NCBI GenBank assembly: GCA_928212115.1
Contig: CAKMRJ010005634.1
Coordinates: 251,169,009 to 251,233,008 of the forward strand
Direction: 5' to 3'
DNA: 64,000 bases
Source of the DNA: Lactuca virosa
Taxonomy: Eukaryota; Streptophyta; Magnoliopsida; Asterales; Asteraceae
Part shown: piece by piece, positions 1 to 11,421 of the stretch
Position numbering within the stretch: the first letter of the stretch is position 1
Layout of the letters: every line of letters begins with the position of its first letter
The notes under the pieces: model-generated
Told to the model about the DNA's origin: nothing
Seen by the model: only the letters and a program-made list of their open reading frames with translations
Database searches by the model: none
Position numbers and translations under genes: made by a program

Positions 1-65
1 ACTTTAATTCCAAGTTAGCCCTTAGAATTTTAAAAGTTAAACTACTTTAAACTCATAAGTTATGG

Positions 66-3000
66 AGCGTGTGTGGTTAACCGGCACACTAACCTGGACT
101 TAACAAGGTAGGCAAAGGGTAACTTAATATTTATCATAGTATCGGTGGAGGTGTGTGGTTAACCGGCACACTGATTAAGGGGTAAATATTAAGGGTACCA
201 AGTATATTTGCATGGTTATTCACACCTTGTTTTGTGATCCTCGGCATCCCAGTCACAAAACCTGAAGGGCACACTCGAGATTGAAACATGCCTTTGAACA
301 GTTCAATGAATCTCAAAGATCTAGGACTTTCAAATCCAATTAAAACCTAATAAATTATTTCGTTTTTCATGGTGGAAATTGGTGAATCGTCATTCACCTA
401 CCTCAAATATTTTATAGCTTGGATTACGGCATCCCTCTTCTAAGTTATAAAATAGTTTGTTGGGTCCTAGCCTTAATATTTCATATTGGGTGTCATATTA
501 AGGACTTTAAATCAACTATCTTGAATATCTCCCAAAAAGATGTCTGGTTCTAGACATTTATGATCTTCCCAAATCTTTGAAACCAAGCTTTCCTAAATGA
601 AGATGATGTCCGTTATATATCATACTTCTTTCACCTCCTCCAATTATTCTCCCTAACCCACAAGTTCCTAAAAAGTTTAAGGTCACTCAAGCCCTATTGG
701 CAAGGCAAGGTCTAGGTGTGATCACATCTTGGAGATGTAGTCACATATTTGACAAGCCGGGAGAGTTGGGTGTCAAAGTCTTGAGAAAGTTGGTGGCTCA
801 ACTACTTTCTAAGTCACATAGTGAGTTCTTTTGGGAATCCTATGAAACAGACTAAGACAAGACCCTTAATGATTTATCTATTTGCTAAGATCAACTTCCT
901 AAAACGCTATGGACATTGACAATGATGCCATTGGATATCCAGTAAAGCTCTCTCTTCCCAATGGAAAGGGATCGGCCATAGTCAACTCGGTTGACCCAAT
1001 GGTAAAGAGAGAGGCGAAGTCTGAGATAGTCCCATTATCAAGGATCCATAGTTCCATAGGTAAAACTATTGCAAAGGAAGGGGCATTGGTTACGAAGCTG
1101 CCAAAATTTACCTAAGGATGTTACAGTCAATAAGTTTGGCTCTACTTCAGGTAAAGTCCATTGTCTAACTCTATTAGTACATGCTGATTTGATCGCGAAG
1201 ATGGATTTCAATCGCATGGTTCGGTGATCAGAATTTTGGGCTATTACTTAAGAGTTATGATATTTATATTGCTTAGGAATAGATAACAACAAGGTTTTCA
1301 TATGGATTGTAAGGATAAGTTTTTCCGCAAGTTTTAAAATAAAGAAAAAGGTTTTGTTTTTATTTATTTTAAGTATCCTTACAATGGCATTTGTGAAAAG
1401 TTGTTGCTTATAAGATTCCATTGATAGCAATATTGGAAAAATGGATTTGATTCTTTCGGTTGTGGTAGTGTCTAATATTACCAAATAAGGAAAGATTCTC
1501 ATCACCCAAGGTTCAATTGGACCGAAACTTGGAATCATGCAAGTTGTATAGTATGATGAATGAGAACTTTCAGCTTGGAAAATTAAGACTAATTCCTTAT
1601 GTGAATAAGGAAAGGACTAAGGGATCGAGTACACATCTTGTGCACTGGTCAAGTCCACCACAAAAGATCAAGAAGACTATTCGTCATGATTTACTTAAGT
1701 TCAGTAAATATGGTTATACTTATAAGTTTAAGTATAAGTCTGTAGCATTGGAGAAGTTTCAATGTGAGACAGAACGAATAAGAAGAATCAAAGTATGGCA
1801 GAAAGATAAAAGTTTCTCAAATCTGAAAAGATGGGAGAGTACTTTAGTCATGTTTATGATCATCTTAATGATTAAGATACCATATCACAATTGGTCCTCT
1901 AAGAAGAGGAGTCATGAATTGTTGAAATGGTTAAATCAAAAAGATGAGTCATACTTCGTTCCAAAACAATTCTTAGAGTCATACTCCAAGATTGTAACTT
2001 GAGTGACATATCTTAAAGAGGGTTTGTTAACACTAGTCAAATGTAAGAGTAAAAGGTTATCTACTCTTGTACATTTGAAATTGGTAAGTTGTGATGTTTT
2101 GGATAAAAAAGAGACCAACTTAGGCCAATTGTGTAAAGTGTTAGTCTTGATAAGAATCGCACTATCTCTTGAATATTTGACAAGGAGTCTTATATGTCAA
2201 GAGGACAGTGGGAGTCTAAAGCTCTTGAAAGTTTCAAGACTTAATCAAGAATAAAACCTAAAGTCCTTCACTAGCACACGACTTGAGGTTTATAACCTAT
2301 CGTGTTGAAATTTTTGTGCCTATTCAAGTTGGCTTTGCATAGGAGTTCTGAGAGTTCTCAATTGGTTGCACAACTACTTGGAAGCAATGGCAGGCACCTG
2401 AGCTGCCAAATGGCAAGAATTTAAGATTGCACAAGTTTAATCAATATGAGTTTGGATTGTCACTAACCTTGTCTTGTGATTATGGTTTTGACAAATTCAC
2501 ATGGATAAGAACACATACACTATTAAATCTAAGTGTCATAAGGTTTCTCTCCGATTCATGAAATGATGGTGAGGAAACACTTTCACTAAGTAGATTTTAG
2601 CTAGATAGCAATTGTGATATTTGCATTCTCAAAGTCGTTAGTGGAGCGTGTGTGGTTACCGGCACACACATGGACTTGTGAGAAGTGGCAAAGGTCTAAA
2701 CAATTGAGACTATGATTACGGCATCCCTTTTCATAGTTCTAAAATTGTTTAGACACACATGTGAGCTATCTAAGAGAGGTGTATGATTTTGATAAAGTTT
2801 TATCAAAACAATCTAGTATCAGAAATCTGAACTTTGGTAAGAAAGTCAGCTGATTTCTGAGTACATGTCAAAGCTAGTGGGAGCATAAGTGTTATGCTAA
2901 TAATCATCATGTTAGTGGGAGCATGATAATTATGACAAAGGTTGCAAGTTAGCAATGTTAATTATAGAAAACAAAAGTTTCAATTCGTGAGGTTGCAGGG

Positions 3001-3215
3001 GTGAAAAAGTTGTTTTGCTATAATTAAGGGAGAGGAGAGGAAATTATACTTCATTTCAATTCTAAAAGCTTAGATTGAGATTTTAATCGTATTTAATCAA
3101 GGATATATATATATGAATTTCATGTTGGATGGCTCAACATAAGGAAATTCTATATATGGGTCCATTATTTGCGTTCTAAAATTCGATTATGATTACGGCA
3201 TCCCTTTTCATAATC
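66..3215 (+). repeat. dispersed motif pair in element P (GGTTAACC palindrome and GATTACGGCATCCC)
   Basis: A near-palindrome GTGTGTGGTTAACCGGCACA occurs near 69-91 and 153-173, with a one-base-shorter version near 2648-2668. A second motif, GATTACGGCATCCCTTTTCAT or a close variant, occurs near 423-440, 2711-2731 and 3188-3208. Motif one generally precedes motif two. They lie in the non-coding parts of the element. The function is unknown; they could be internal sub-repeats left by template switching. Confidence 0.6.
1517..2002 (+). pseudogene. degenerate copia integrase fragment of element P
   Basis: This 161-codon open stretch contains KYGYTYKFKYKS followed by EKFQ, which resembles the integrase-core segment of copia polyproteins after the first catalytic Asp. 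About 60 residues later NWSSKKRSHELLKW resembles the NGVSERRN region near the catalytic Glu. Catalytic residues are not convincingly preserved and the spacing is short, so this is a dead remnant. The flanking sequence from 1120 to 1516 and from 2003 to 2260 is probably the same polyprotein in other frames. The identification rests on partial motif likeness only. Confidence 0.4.
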
Positions 3216-4856
3216 TGAATTTTGAGAACTTGGCAAATTGAAATGGAAATATTATAGCAAAAGACTGGTTTAGTCTTTATGTGAGACATCATGAATCGTG
3301 TCCCATATGCTTCGGATATAGGATCGATTACATGTGCTATATTCATCCTTTCTAAAATTTCCAAATGCCTGGGGCATTATGAAGGGAAAAGGTCTAGAAT
3401 TGGATATGACTAAAATGATTAAGCAATTGTCGAGGACAATCTAAGGTTTACCAAAGATTGGTTGCTCAAGGACAGTTGGAAGTATAATGTTAATTCTGGA
3501 AGGACCATATGACATAATCTGTAAGGAGGCAACTCTTGTTCAGAAGTGATAGTCAAAATGGAATATGGAAATGTTTCAAAGTTAGAATTATTCAATCTGT
3601 GTAAGATTAGGAAACTAATGAAAGAAGGATGTTTCCAAGGAGCTGATCTCCTTTGGAATGCTCTGTAATGATTGTTGTCAAGTCTTTCTGACTTTGTGCA
3701 TAATCATTAAGAGGATCAATGCATATAAGTTTAGAATCTAACAGATTTCAGTAAATGGCATGAATTTGGAATTCTTGCATTTGCAGTAAGGATTTGGGAC
3801 TGTGAAAAGAGGATCATTGGAGTGATGTTCAATTGATCTATTTTACAAAGTAAAGATCATAGACAAACATAGTATGCATACTTGGTGTATGGCATGACTA
3901 GTGTTTAGAAAAACATAGTGTACATGCTTGGAGCATGGGACAACTATTGTTTTAAATTCAAGTATAAAGTTGATAAAACCGAAACAATGAATAATGAGTA
4001 ATCAGTATGGTGATAAATAAAAGTGTTTATTTATATTCATAGGGTTTGATACCATATTTGATTCATTTATTCTTGTGTTTCACTTTGCATGTTTTGACTT
4101 CCAGAATAACTAAGTCGCTCTTCCTGAATGATTAAGTTATTCAAACCATCCACAGTCGGTCATATGTTGGAAGTAGATATGAATCAAGACTGTCATGGGT
4201 TGGTTTGTAGAGGTCCAAGTTGGTGGACAAAGTGGTGCTACAACACTCATGAGTGCTCATAAGTTCTGAGTATTGGATTCAACCCGCGCTCATTTGAATC
4301 ACTTCATGGATTTTATCACGAGTGATCATGAGACGATAATATCTTATATTCTTCAAACCTAGAGATATGAGTTGTTACTATGAGTTGGTTGTACATTGAT
4401 TACACAAAAACGCATTGGTAACTCGATGTTATAAAACGTGCCTTTGTGTATGATTCAACAAGTAGTAGAACAAGCCATATGAGTCGAAGTTTATCCATTC
4501 CTTTTACCTTCGGGATAAAAGCGATATCTGTGGGCCCCTCGATGATTTAAAGATGATACATGTGAGTGCTTGGCCAAGCCAGGACTGATTTGATTTGTTC
4601 AATCAGTCAGTCATCATGAATCGGAAATCGGGAAACAACAAATGGACAGAGAGAATGATTGATAATCCATGTCTCAGTCCATATGATATCTAGAATGGAG
4701 GAATATATGATCCCTTATCTAATGGACAAGTCATTGACAAAGGTCAGAGATCATCGGCAAGGTCAGAGTTCGACGGAAGCTTTTGAGAGCTACGATTTCC
4801 AGTCGGTTCTTGAATTCATACGTAATGATAGTTTTAGACTTATCCAAGTGGGAGAC

Positions 4857-5600
4857 TGTTGGATTAATGTCTAAGTCCATAACTATAATTGGTAAGACTT
4901 GACTCGACCCGGCATGGTCCATTTGGGTTGCATGGCATCATGCATTTGGATAAACTATAATGAGAGAAATAACACTTAAGGTTGGTTAATATATTATAAG
5001 TTCTAATATATTAATAAGGTTATTTAATTAGTAGTGATCAAGAATTAATTTGGAATTAATTAAGTAATCAAAAGGAGACTAATTAAATATATGGGTTGAT
5101 TGTGTAAATCATTCATTCTTATATATGTGAGCTTGTGATCCAAGATTCCTTATGTTGGACTAAGTCCATGGGGTGACCCATGGAGGTTAAAATCCATGGA
5201 GCATAAGGAATGGGTAAAGTTATGAGTTACATGGTGTAACCCTAATAGCCACCATATAAAAGAATCCCATGGCTCAAGAAATCATGCACTAATGTGTGAG
5301 TGTGAGGGCTAGACGATTTCAAGGAGTGTTCAAGTTTCTCTCAAGTTATTCCAAGTGTATTTGGTGTTGTGTGAATCATTTGAGGTGTCACACTTGGGGC
5401 ACTAGGCACTCAAGCTTTTATGAAGACATTCTACATCAAAGAGGTATGTATTCTATCTTGTTATATTTATTATTTTGTATGCTAAATTAGGATAATACCT
5501 TGGATGTTCATAATTGTATGTATAATAGAGAAAACATAGATCCAAGGTATTTAGGGTTGCATGTACACTTAGGAGTGTTAGAATGCTCATAACCCCAACA
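4857..5600 (+). repeat. 3' LTR of Copia element P (744 bp)
   Basis: It begins TGTTGG and ends CCAACA, a perfect 6-bp terminal inverted repeat, and directly follows the purine tract. It contains a TATA box and ends exactly where the G1 LTR sequence resumes (TATACTATTTTC). The insertion boundary is confirmed by the uninterrupted copy at 20811. Confidence 0.88.
5255..5262 (+). promoter_or_regulatory. TATA box of the P LTR
   Basis: TATAAAAG lies about 400 bp into the 744-bp LTR, a usual place for a retrotransposon U3 promoter. Activity is not shown. Confidence 0.5.
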
Positions 5601-5978
5601 TATACTATTTTCAAACTTTGAAAAAGTTATTACACTACATTGTTGTGAACATTTTTATACAAGCAATGACACTAAATACTTATGAACTCACCAGCTTTAT
5701 GCTGATAAACTCTTTCAAAATAACTTGTATTCTCAGGTCAGCAGTAGACAGGTACAGATGCAGCTTTTGAGAAGATGGAGCACATATAAGACTCATCTTT
5801 TATTTTGATTATACTTTTGGTTTCTTACAAACTGTACAGAACACGCTTGTATTACAATTATTATATTAATGCAATTGATGTTGTTGCTTGTCTTTACTAT
5901 TATGCATTGTTATGATACTGTACATGACGTCCTCCACCCCAGAACGTATTCCGCCATTCTTGGTTTTGGGGTGTGACA
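5601..5978 (+). repeat. last 378 bp of a G1-family Gypsy LTR (copy A)
   Basis: It is nearly identical to 20811-21188, the end of the G1 3' LTR, and shares the terminal GGGGTGTGACA. The rest of this LTR should lie left of Copia P, outside the window. The same junction to element E (GATTCTTAGG) follows in both copies. Confidence 0.92.
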
Positions 5979-7300
5979 GATTCTTAGGAAAAATAATCTC
6001 GACTCTTTTAACAAAATAATCATAGAATGTAAAATTGAACATTTCTTCGATCCTCCTTGTTCTCTAGTTCATCACCTTATATGTAACTGAATTTTGTGAA
6101 TATTCAAGAAATATTCCTTCATCAGCTTTAGCTAGAAATTTTTAAAGAAGATCTTTCAAATTCATTATGAAACACCTACAACCAAAAACATGGAAAATTT
6201 TACATTAGGTTTCCTTTTGTTAATGCTTTCATATGGAGTTATATTGAATCTTCGATGTATGAAAGAACGGTTTTGAGTGAATCAGGCAGTAGAAATAACT
6301 TCAGCCCACTAATATTGAGGTAGATTTTCATATGTTAGCATTGTTCTTGTTGCTTAACACAATGATTGATTTCTTATTTCCACTACTCCATTCTGTTGAG
6401 GCGTATATGGAGCAGAAAGATTGTGTGAAATGCCATGATTGATCAAGAATGAATCAAAAATATGATTCATGAATTTTGTTCCATTATCACTTTTGATGCT
6501 TCATATGTCTTCTTCAAACTTACTTTAATGATTTTGATAAAGTCAATCATGACTTGAGTCGTTTCCAACTTTTTTCTAAGAAAATGAACCCACGTAAAAC
6601 GTGAGAAATCATCTACAATGACCAGAATGTACTTCTTTCCACCAATAGACTCAATTTTGAATGGTTCACATAAATCAATATGTAGAAGTTCCAAAGGTTC
6701 AACTATCTTCGAGTAGATGACAACTGGATGTCCTTGTCGATGTTGCTTTCCTTTTTCACAAGCTACACACAATGAATCATTTTCAAACGTAAGAACTGGT
6801 AAACCTTAAACTAAACAATTTAAAACATGCTTATTGAGTGTTTTGAAATTGAAGTGTGAAAGCTATCGATGCCAAAGCCAACTTAGATCTGAGGAAGCAT
6901 TCGAATGTAAGAAAAAAGGAGGTATACCAATAATAGCCTTCATCTAATGTCAACATGTACCCTTTTCTTCTGGACTTTAACAACACTTTGTTTGTTATTT
7001 TGTTGGAGAAGACATTTCCTTCTTCATCAAATAGCACTTGATTTCCAGTTCTTACAACTAATTGAGACACACTGATAAGATTGTGTTTCAGACCTTCAAC
7101 ATAGGTCACATGATTAACTATAAAATTGTCATTTATTATTTTGCCATATCCTTTGATTTTTCACATATTATTATTATTTCCAAACTCACAACTCCAGCTT
7201 TTTCAAGTTTCCTGAAATCTCTTAGACACTCCTTCCTTCCAGTAATGTGACATGAGAAACCACTATCGATATACTAATTTTTATCATATTGCTCGTCACA
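5979..7300 (-). pseudogene. copia protease, pre-integrase and integrase remnant of E (copy A)
   Basis: In minus-strand order the protease signature YIDSGFSCH lies near 7285-7255. It is followed by VEGLKHNLISVSQL (pre-integrase side), then the Cys-containing CVACEKGKQ and the integrase core start LLHIDLCEP with DDFSRFTWV (6772-6467). After a frame break, PYTPQQNGVVE appears near 6420-6385, which is the region just before the catalytic Glu of copia integrases. Reading can be traced to the G1 junction in several frames. Multiple stops and frameshifts separate the parts. The open segments are 7109-6831 and 6772-6467. Confidence 0.85.
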
Positions 7301-7757
7301 TAGCACGTGTGATCAATTAGAGAGATTTGGGTACCCAAGGCTTTTTGGGTCCTCGAACATTGGTGTGAAATGTAGTGTGAAATGTATAATTACAAATCTT
7401 ATTTCGAACTTTGAATTTAGTTCGATCAATCAAATCAACTTCATTACTATGAGGCAAAGAAACATGTTCCTTCGACATTTAAGCATCAATATTGATTTCC
7501 TCTTTCTCAACTTTGCATTTTGAAAAATCAGATTTTATTTTGGGTTTTTCAGGGATCCATTTTGGTAACTTCAATATTGTTTCTTGTGAGGATGTACTTC
7601 CATTTGTCGACTAACACAAATAATTTTCATAGGCATTTCTTATTTGTTCTTGTGAATATTATTTTCATTGATATTCTTTTCCTTTGTTTTCCATCTAATG
7701 ATCGAAATTATCGATATTAATTTTACCTTTAGAAAATATAACCTACGAATTTTGCTT

Positions 7758-8123
7758 TCAATTAGGATTTGGAAAATTGGGATCAATTTGTGTAAAATTC
7801 AGATTTTCTTCATGCATTGGTTGTATTGTTTTCTTGATTTTTTTGTGAAAAAGATATTGTGATTTTTCTTGAGACCGATTCTGGTAACGTTGTTCAAAAC
7901 CAGATTGAGAACCTTGTTGAAAATGATTTGGAAAATGGTTTTGAGAATGGTTTGGAAAACGATTTTGAACATTATTCAAAAAGTAATTGTGAGAATAGTT
8001 TTGAAAACGGTTTGCATAGCTATTTTGAAAACGATTTTGAGGACAATTTTGTTTTTGAAGATTACGTCTATTCTTCCGGTAAGAATTATATCGAACATTC
8101 TTATTAATGAGATTCTTTTTCAA
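7758..8123 (-). pseudogene. Asn/Gln/Phe-rich spacer of E polyprotein (copy A)
   Basis: The 121-codon segment is dominated by repeated NRFQN, NHFPNH and SQN units with a basic start (KKNLINKNVRYNSYRKNRRN). It lies between the coiled-coil region and the protease of E. The low-complexity repeat also leaves the opposite strand open (7859-8107), where it reads as Glu/Asn-rich; I consider that strand a shadow. The role is unknown; a disordered linker fits. Confidence 0.6.
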
Positions 8124-8168
8124 AAACTATTTTTGTGAATTTTGTTTCAAATTTTGAACTTTTCACTT

Positions 8169-9369
8169 TTATGGAATAGGCACGTACATTATTTTCGACA
8201 TGTATTTAACCGGAGATTCAGTTCTTTTCACAACCCAAACACTTGTTTTGTCATTCTTGTTGAGTCTAAAACTCAAAGTTTGATTTTTATTCCTTTGAAA
8301 AGTTTTTGATCTTTGATTCAAATTGTTTTCCTCAACATTTTGATTTGAATAAAAATCCTCATCAGTTACTTTCATGTTATCCTCTTCTAAAAAATCTTTC
8401 AACTTCGAATTAACATTCTCTACATTTCATGATGTCACAAAAACTTGATTTGGAAAATCTTTGAATTGTTGATACAACACATCATTTTGTTCAAGATAAT
8501 GTTTTCCTTTTTCATTTAAAACATTTGTATACTCAAAAACTTGTGCTTCAACAACACGAGGAATTTCCTCTTCATAAGAAACATCATCAATGCCACTTTC
8601 ATTGTTTGTTATATGTTCGATATTGATTGACCCTTGAGAAACATTGTTATCAGATGTTCAAGAATCATTATTAAGCTTCGAGGTTAAATCAACAATTTCT
8701 TCAGTTTTAGCTAATGAATTAATTTTTATGACCGATAAATTCAAACAATAAACACACTCTTTTTCTTCAATTTCACTAATATTTTCAAAATCATCTTTGA
8801 TATCGACAAAATTTTCTTGAGTCCATTGTTTCGAACATTCAATATTGTTCAAAATTTTCATTTGTTCATTTTTACTCAAAGTATTATTGACAATATTCAC
8901 CAAATCATTAGCATCAAAATATTCATCAGTGTTAACAATACCATAAGCGTACGAATCATTAGGTACCAGATCAAACATACAAAGCCTACTTTTACAATCA
9001 TATAATATTTCACCAACCAACTCATTTTTAAATGTGATAAATGGAAAACGTTTCCTACGTTGTTCTTTACAAATCTCAGATGAATGATATTATAAAGTGA
9101 GTTTTCCATACAAACGCTTAGGATTATTATAATAGATGTTCCTTTGTTTCATTAATAAGATGTTATCCATCCTAACAGAATCCCTATCTATTGTGACATT
9201 ATTTATGTTCAAATTTAAACTCTCTATCATAGAGTTTTTCTCTTCGATTCTATTCCTAGTGTCATATAACTCTGCCCTGGTTTTTTGCAAGTCACTACTC
9301 ATGGAAATCAACAAATCATTTAGGTCAGCAAAAACATCATCTATATCAGCTAAGATTCAATTATATTAA
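8169..9369 (-). pseudogene. coiled-coil gag extension of E (copy A)
   Basis: Minus-strand segments 9314-9090, 9020-8658 and 8402-8169 form a long, charged, heptad-rich stretch, for example DLQKTRAELYDTRNRIEEKN and SMIESLNLNINNV. Acidic regions rich in Asp, Glu and Asn follow. The segments are out of frame with each other. Copia elements with enlarged gag carry such a coiled coil between nucleocapsid and protease. No enzymatic motif is present. Confidence 0.65.
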
Positions 9370-9510
9370 TTAGAAGAAATATTAAGTGAGATCAAGAGAT
9401 CATGTACCTTTTCAATCATTGTTGATTTAGAAGTGGCATCCTTCAAACATCGACCTTCGATATTTTCCTCATCAACATTCCAACCTTCACTATCAGACTC
9501 ATTCTCTCTC

Positions 9511-10778
9511 TCACATACTCCTTATCACATCCATCATTAATATTCCTTGCAAACATCGCACCATGTGTTGGATGAAGCATTTCCCCATCATCAAACCCGG
9601 ATGACCAAATATGTCAGGTGCCATTACTTTCTTACATCCCTTCGCTACCATTGAAAAGTTATTTGACTTTGCTCTTAACTCTTCAATCTTCATTGTGTAA
9701 TATGCTTCATCCATGCCTTTCTCCTATTTCTCCTCTTTCGTTTTCAGCATGCTATCTCTTGCCAAATGATTTTTACCATTGCAGTAGATGAAATCGTATC
9801 AAGAATCACCAACAACCCTTTTCTCTGACTTCTTTTCACTAGAATTTTAATCATCCATGTTCTTAACTCCAGAATTTAATGCCGAAGAGGTTTTCTTGAA
9901 CGAGTTGTTCTTGAAGTTCCCTTTTATAGGCTTTTTGTAAAACTTCTTGACATTATTATTCGAATAATAAGCCACAACTTCATCATCAAAGTTTACAATT
10001 AAACCCTCTTCATTTTCACCATATTCATTATCAGAACAAGCATCTTTGACATTTTTTTTGAAACAAGATCTAAAGGACCTCTAAAACTTGTTTTTTTCCT
10101 TTTCATCAGCGATTTCTTTGACCTTAGATTCATGTGCTTTCAAAATTTTAACAAGTTTGACAGAGAGTATGAATAAAATCCTCTTGAGTTTGGATCATCA
10201 AGAAAATATTTTTCAATTCATTCCTCAAATCTTGAATGAGGATTATGTTGAACTTTAAAACAGATGAAACAACATTATACCTCGAACACTTGTAGATCAA
10301 ATCACTGAATTGATCGTAAAAGGCTTTAATGGACTCTGTCTCTTTCTGCTTAAACTTAGACAACTCATATAAACATTGAGTTGTAGAACGCTTATTGGTT
10401 CTTTCATTTCCTTCAAACATTTATTTCAGAGTATTCTAGATCTTGTGTGTTGTTTTACAACCTCGAATATAGTTGTAAACCACTGGAGGTAATGCCCCTC
10501 TTAATCTTCTAATGCACCTTTTATCATTTGCTTGCTTCTTGTTTCGATCTACAGTTACGCTTTCATTTTAAGCAGCAGTTCCAACAGCTTCAATAGTATT
10601 TGCATAGCATGGACCATACTTGATTGGATACCACAAATCTTCATCAATTCATGTTAGATAATCTTCCATATAATCTGCCTATTGATCATAATACTCTGGA
10701 AGTAATATTAGAGTTTTTTTTGGAAGTTTCAACTAGATTTGTGTAATTCATCATCGTGTCCACATTCATGTTTGCCAT
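9511..10778 (-). pseudogene. copia gag of E (copy A)
   Basis: The start is taken as the Met at 10778 (MANMNVDTMMNY), 200 bp after the primer-binding site. Stops follow soon. The segment 10420-10148 reads SIKAFYDQFSDLIYKCSRYN, the UBN2-type gag fold of copia elements. Downstream, at 9790-9740, a nucleocapsid zinc knuckle is recognisable but damaged (CNGKNHLARD). The last open part, 9714-9511, is the start of the coiled-coil extension. Frames are broken in at least three places. Confidence 0.75.
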
Positions 10779-10981
10779 TAATTGATTAGAAAGAATGAGA
10801 AAATTGAATTGAAATCAAATCAAATCAAATCAGATTGATTGAATCTCGATTTCAGAATTGTAAAATATCAAACACAGTTCGAAGAAAATCAATTATCAAA
10901 TGCATTAATTATTGAATTCATAATGATTGAATAAACAGATGAAATCGAAAGAAAATTCTCCAAACTTTTTTATGATTCATT

Positions 10982-10992
10982 GTCTGATACCA
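10982..10992 (-). other. primer-binding site of E (copy A)
   Basis: On the minus strand it reads TGGTATCAGAC, two bases after the LTR end. It matches the initiator-Met tRNA complement used by most plant copia elements, with the final bases altered. Confidence 0.75.
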
Positions 10993-10994
10993 CT

Positions 10995-11421
10995 TGATGA
11001 GTCAAGAAATCAATCAAGTAATGATTTTAGTAAAGTAAATGAACACGAGAAGTAAATAATGTTGTTTAAGCTTGATAAAGTCTGGAAGTAATCAGGGTAC
11101 AAGGTATAAGATGAGTTCTTGAAAAAGCATTTTTATAACCTAGACTACCATACTATTTATAATACCCTTAACAGACTCAAAATATACATAGAGACTTCAA
11201 CATTTAAAGTGAAACTATAATTGTGCTCTCTTAAATACATAGATATATCGAAGGTGCATAACCTTCGATATAGACTACAAAACAATTATTCGACACTTAG
11301 ACCTCAAGACTTCGATAGTGAATATCTTCACAACTACTTGTACTCTACATGATTCTGTCCTCGAAATCAAATACTAATACACATGAATTAGGTTAACGAA
11401 CCTTCATGTCTCCTTCAACCA
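10995..11421 (-). repeat. 5' LTR of Copia element E, copy A (427 bp)
   Basis: On the minus strand the LTR would run from TGGTTGAAGG to CTCATCA, the latter next to the primer-binding site. The inner end is certain; the outer end is inferred from a TG start and the switch to F-like sequence. A minus-strand TATA box TATAAATAG is near 11153-11161. In copy B this box carries a substitution. Confidence 0.72.

Larger units (their letters stand above)
1..5600 (+). mobile_element. Copia-type LTR retrotransposon P, decayed, 5' end outside window
   Basis: The 3' end is clear: a purine tract AAGTGGGAGAC at 4846-4856 runs straight into an LTR that opens TGTTGGATT and closes CCCCAACA. The internal part has no long open frame. 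A weak copia-like reading survives: an integrase-like stretch at 1517-2002, an RT-like fragment near 3445-3480 (residues VYQRLVAQG), and a DPL...LTKV stretch near 4707-4745 that resembles the end of copia RNase H. Long stretches, about 1-900 and 2260-3370, are non-coding and contain recurring motif pairs. The last 5 bp of the target should be TATAC (5601-5605), because the uninterrupted equivalent at 20811 continues without a break. The copia assignment is firm from the LTR and tract; the lineage is not determined. Confidence 0.75.
5979..11421 (-). mobile_element. Copia element E, copy A, truncated by G1 at its pol
   Basis: Read on the minus strand, the order is LTR (11421-10995), primer-binding site, gag, a long coiled-coil and Asn/Gln-rich spacer, protease, and integrase; G1 then cuts it. 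RT, RNase H and the 3' LTR are absent here. The extended gag-to-pol region with coiled coil resembles the SIRE/Maximus lineage of copia; this lineage call is inferred. The reading frame has many stops, so the element is dead. It sits inside Gypsy element F. Copy B is at 21189-26637. Confidence 0.85.

Noticed and set aside
5296..5490. 64-codon frame within the P LTR
   Set aside because: Lies in the R/U5 part of a copia LTR; no motif and no conservation argument.
7859..8107. Plus-strand Glu/Asn-rich open frame (and copy at 23070-23321)
   Set aside because: Opposite-strand reading of the low-complexity spacer of E; both copies lack start context or neighbours suggesting a gene.
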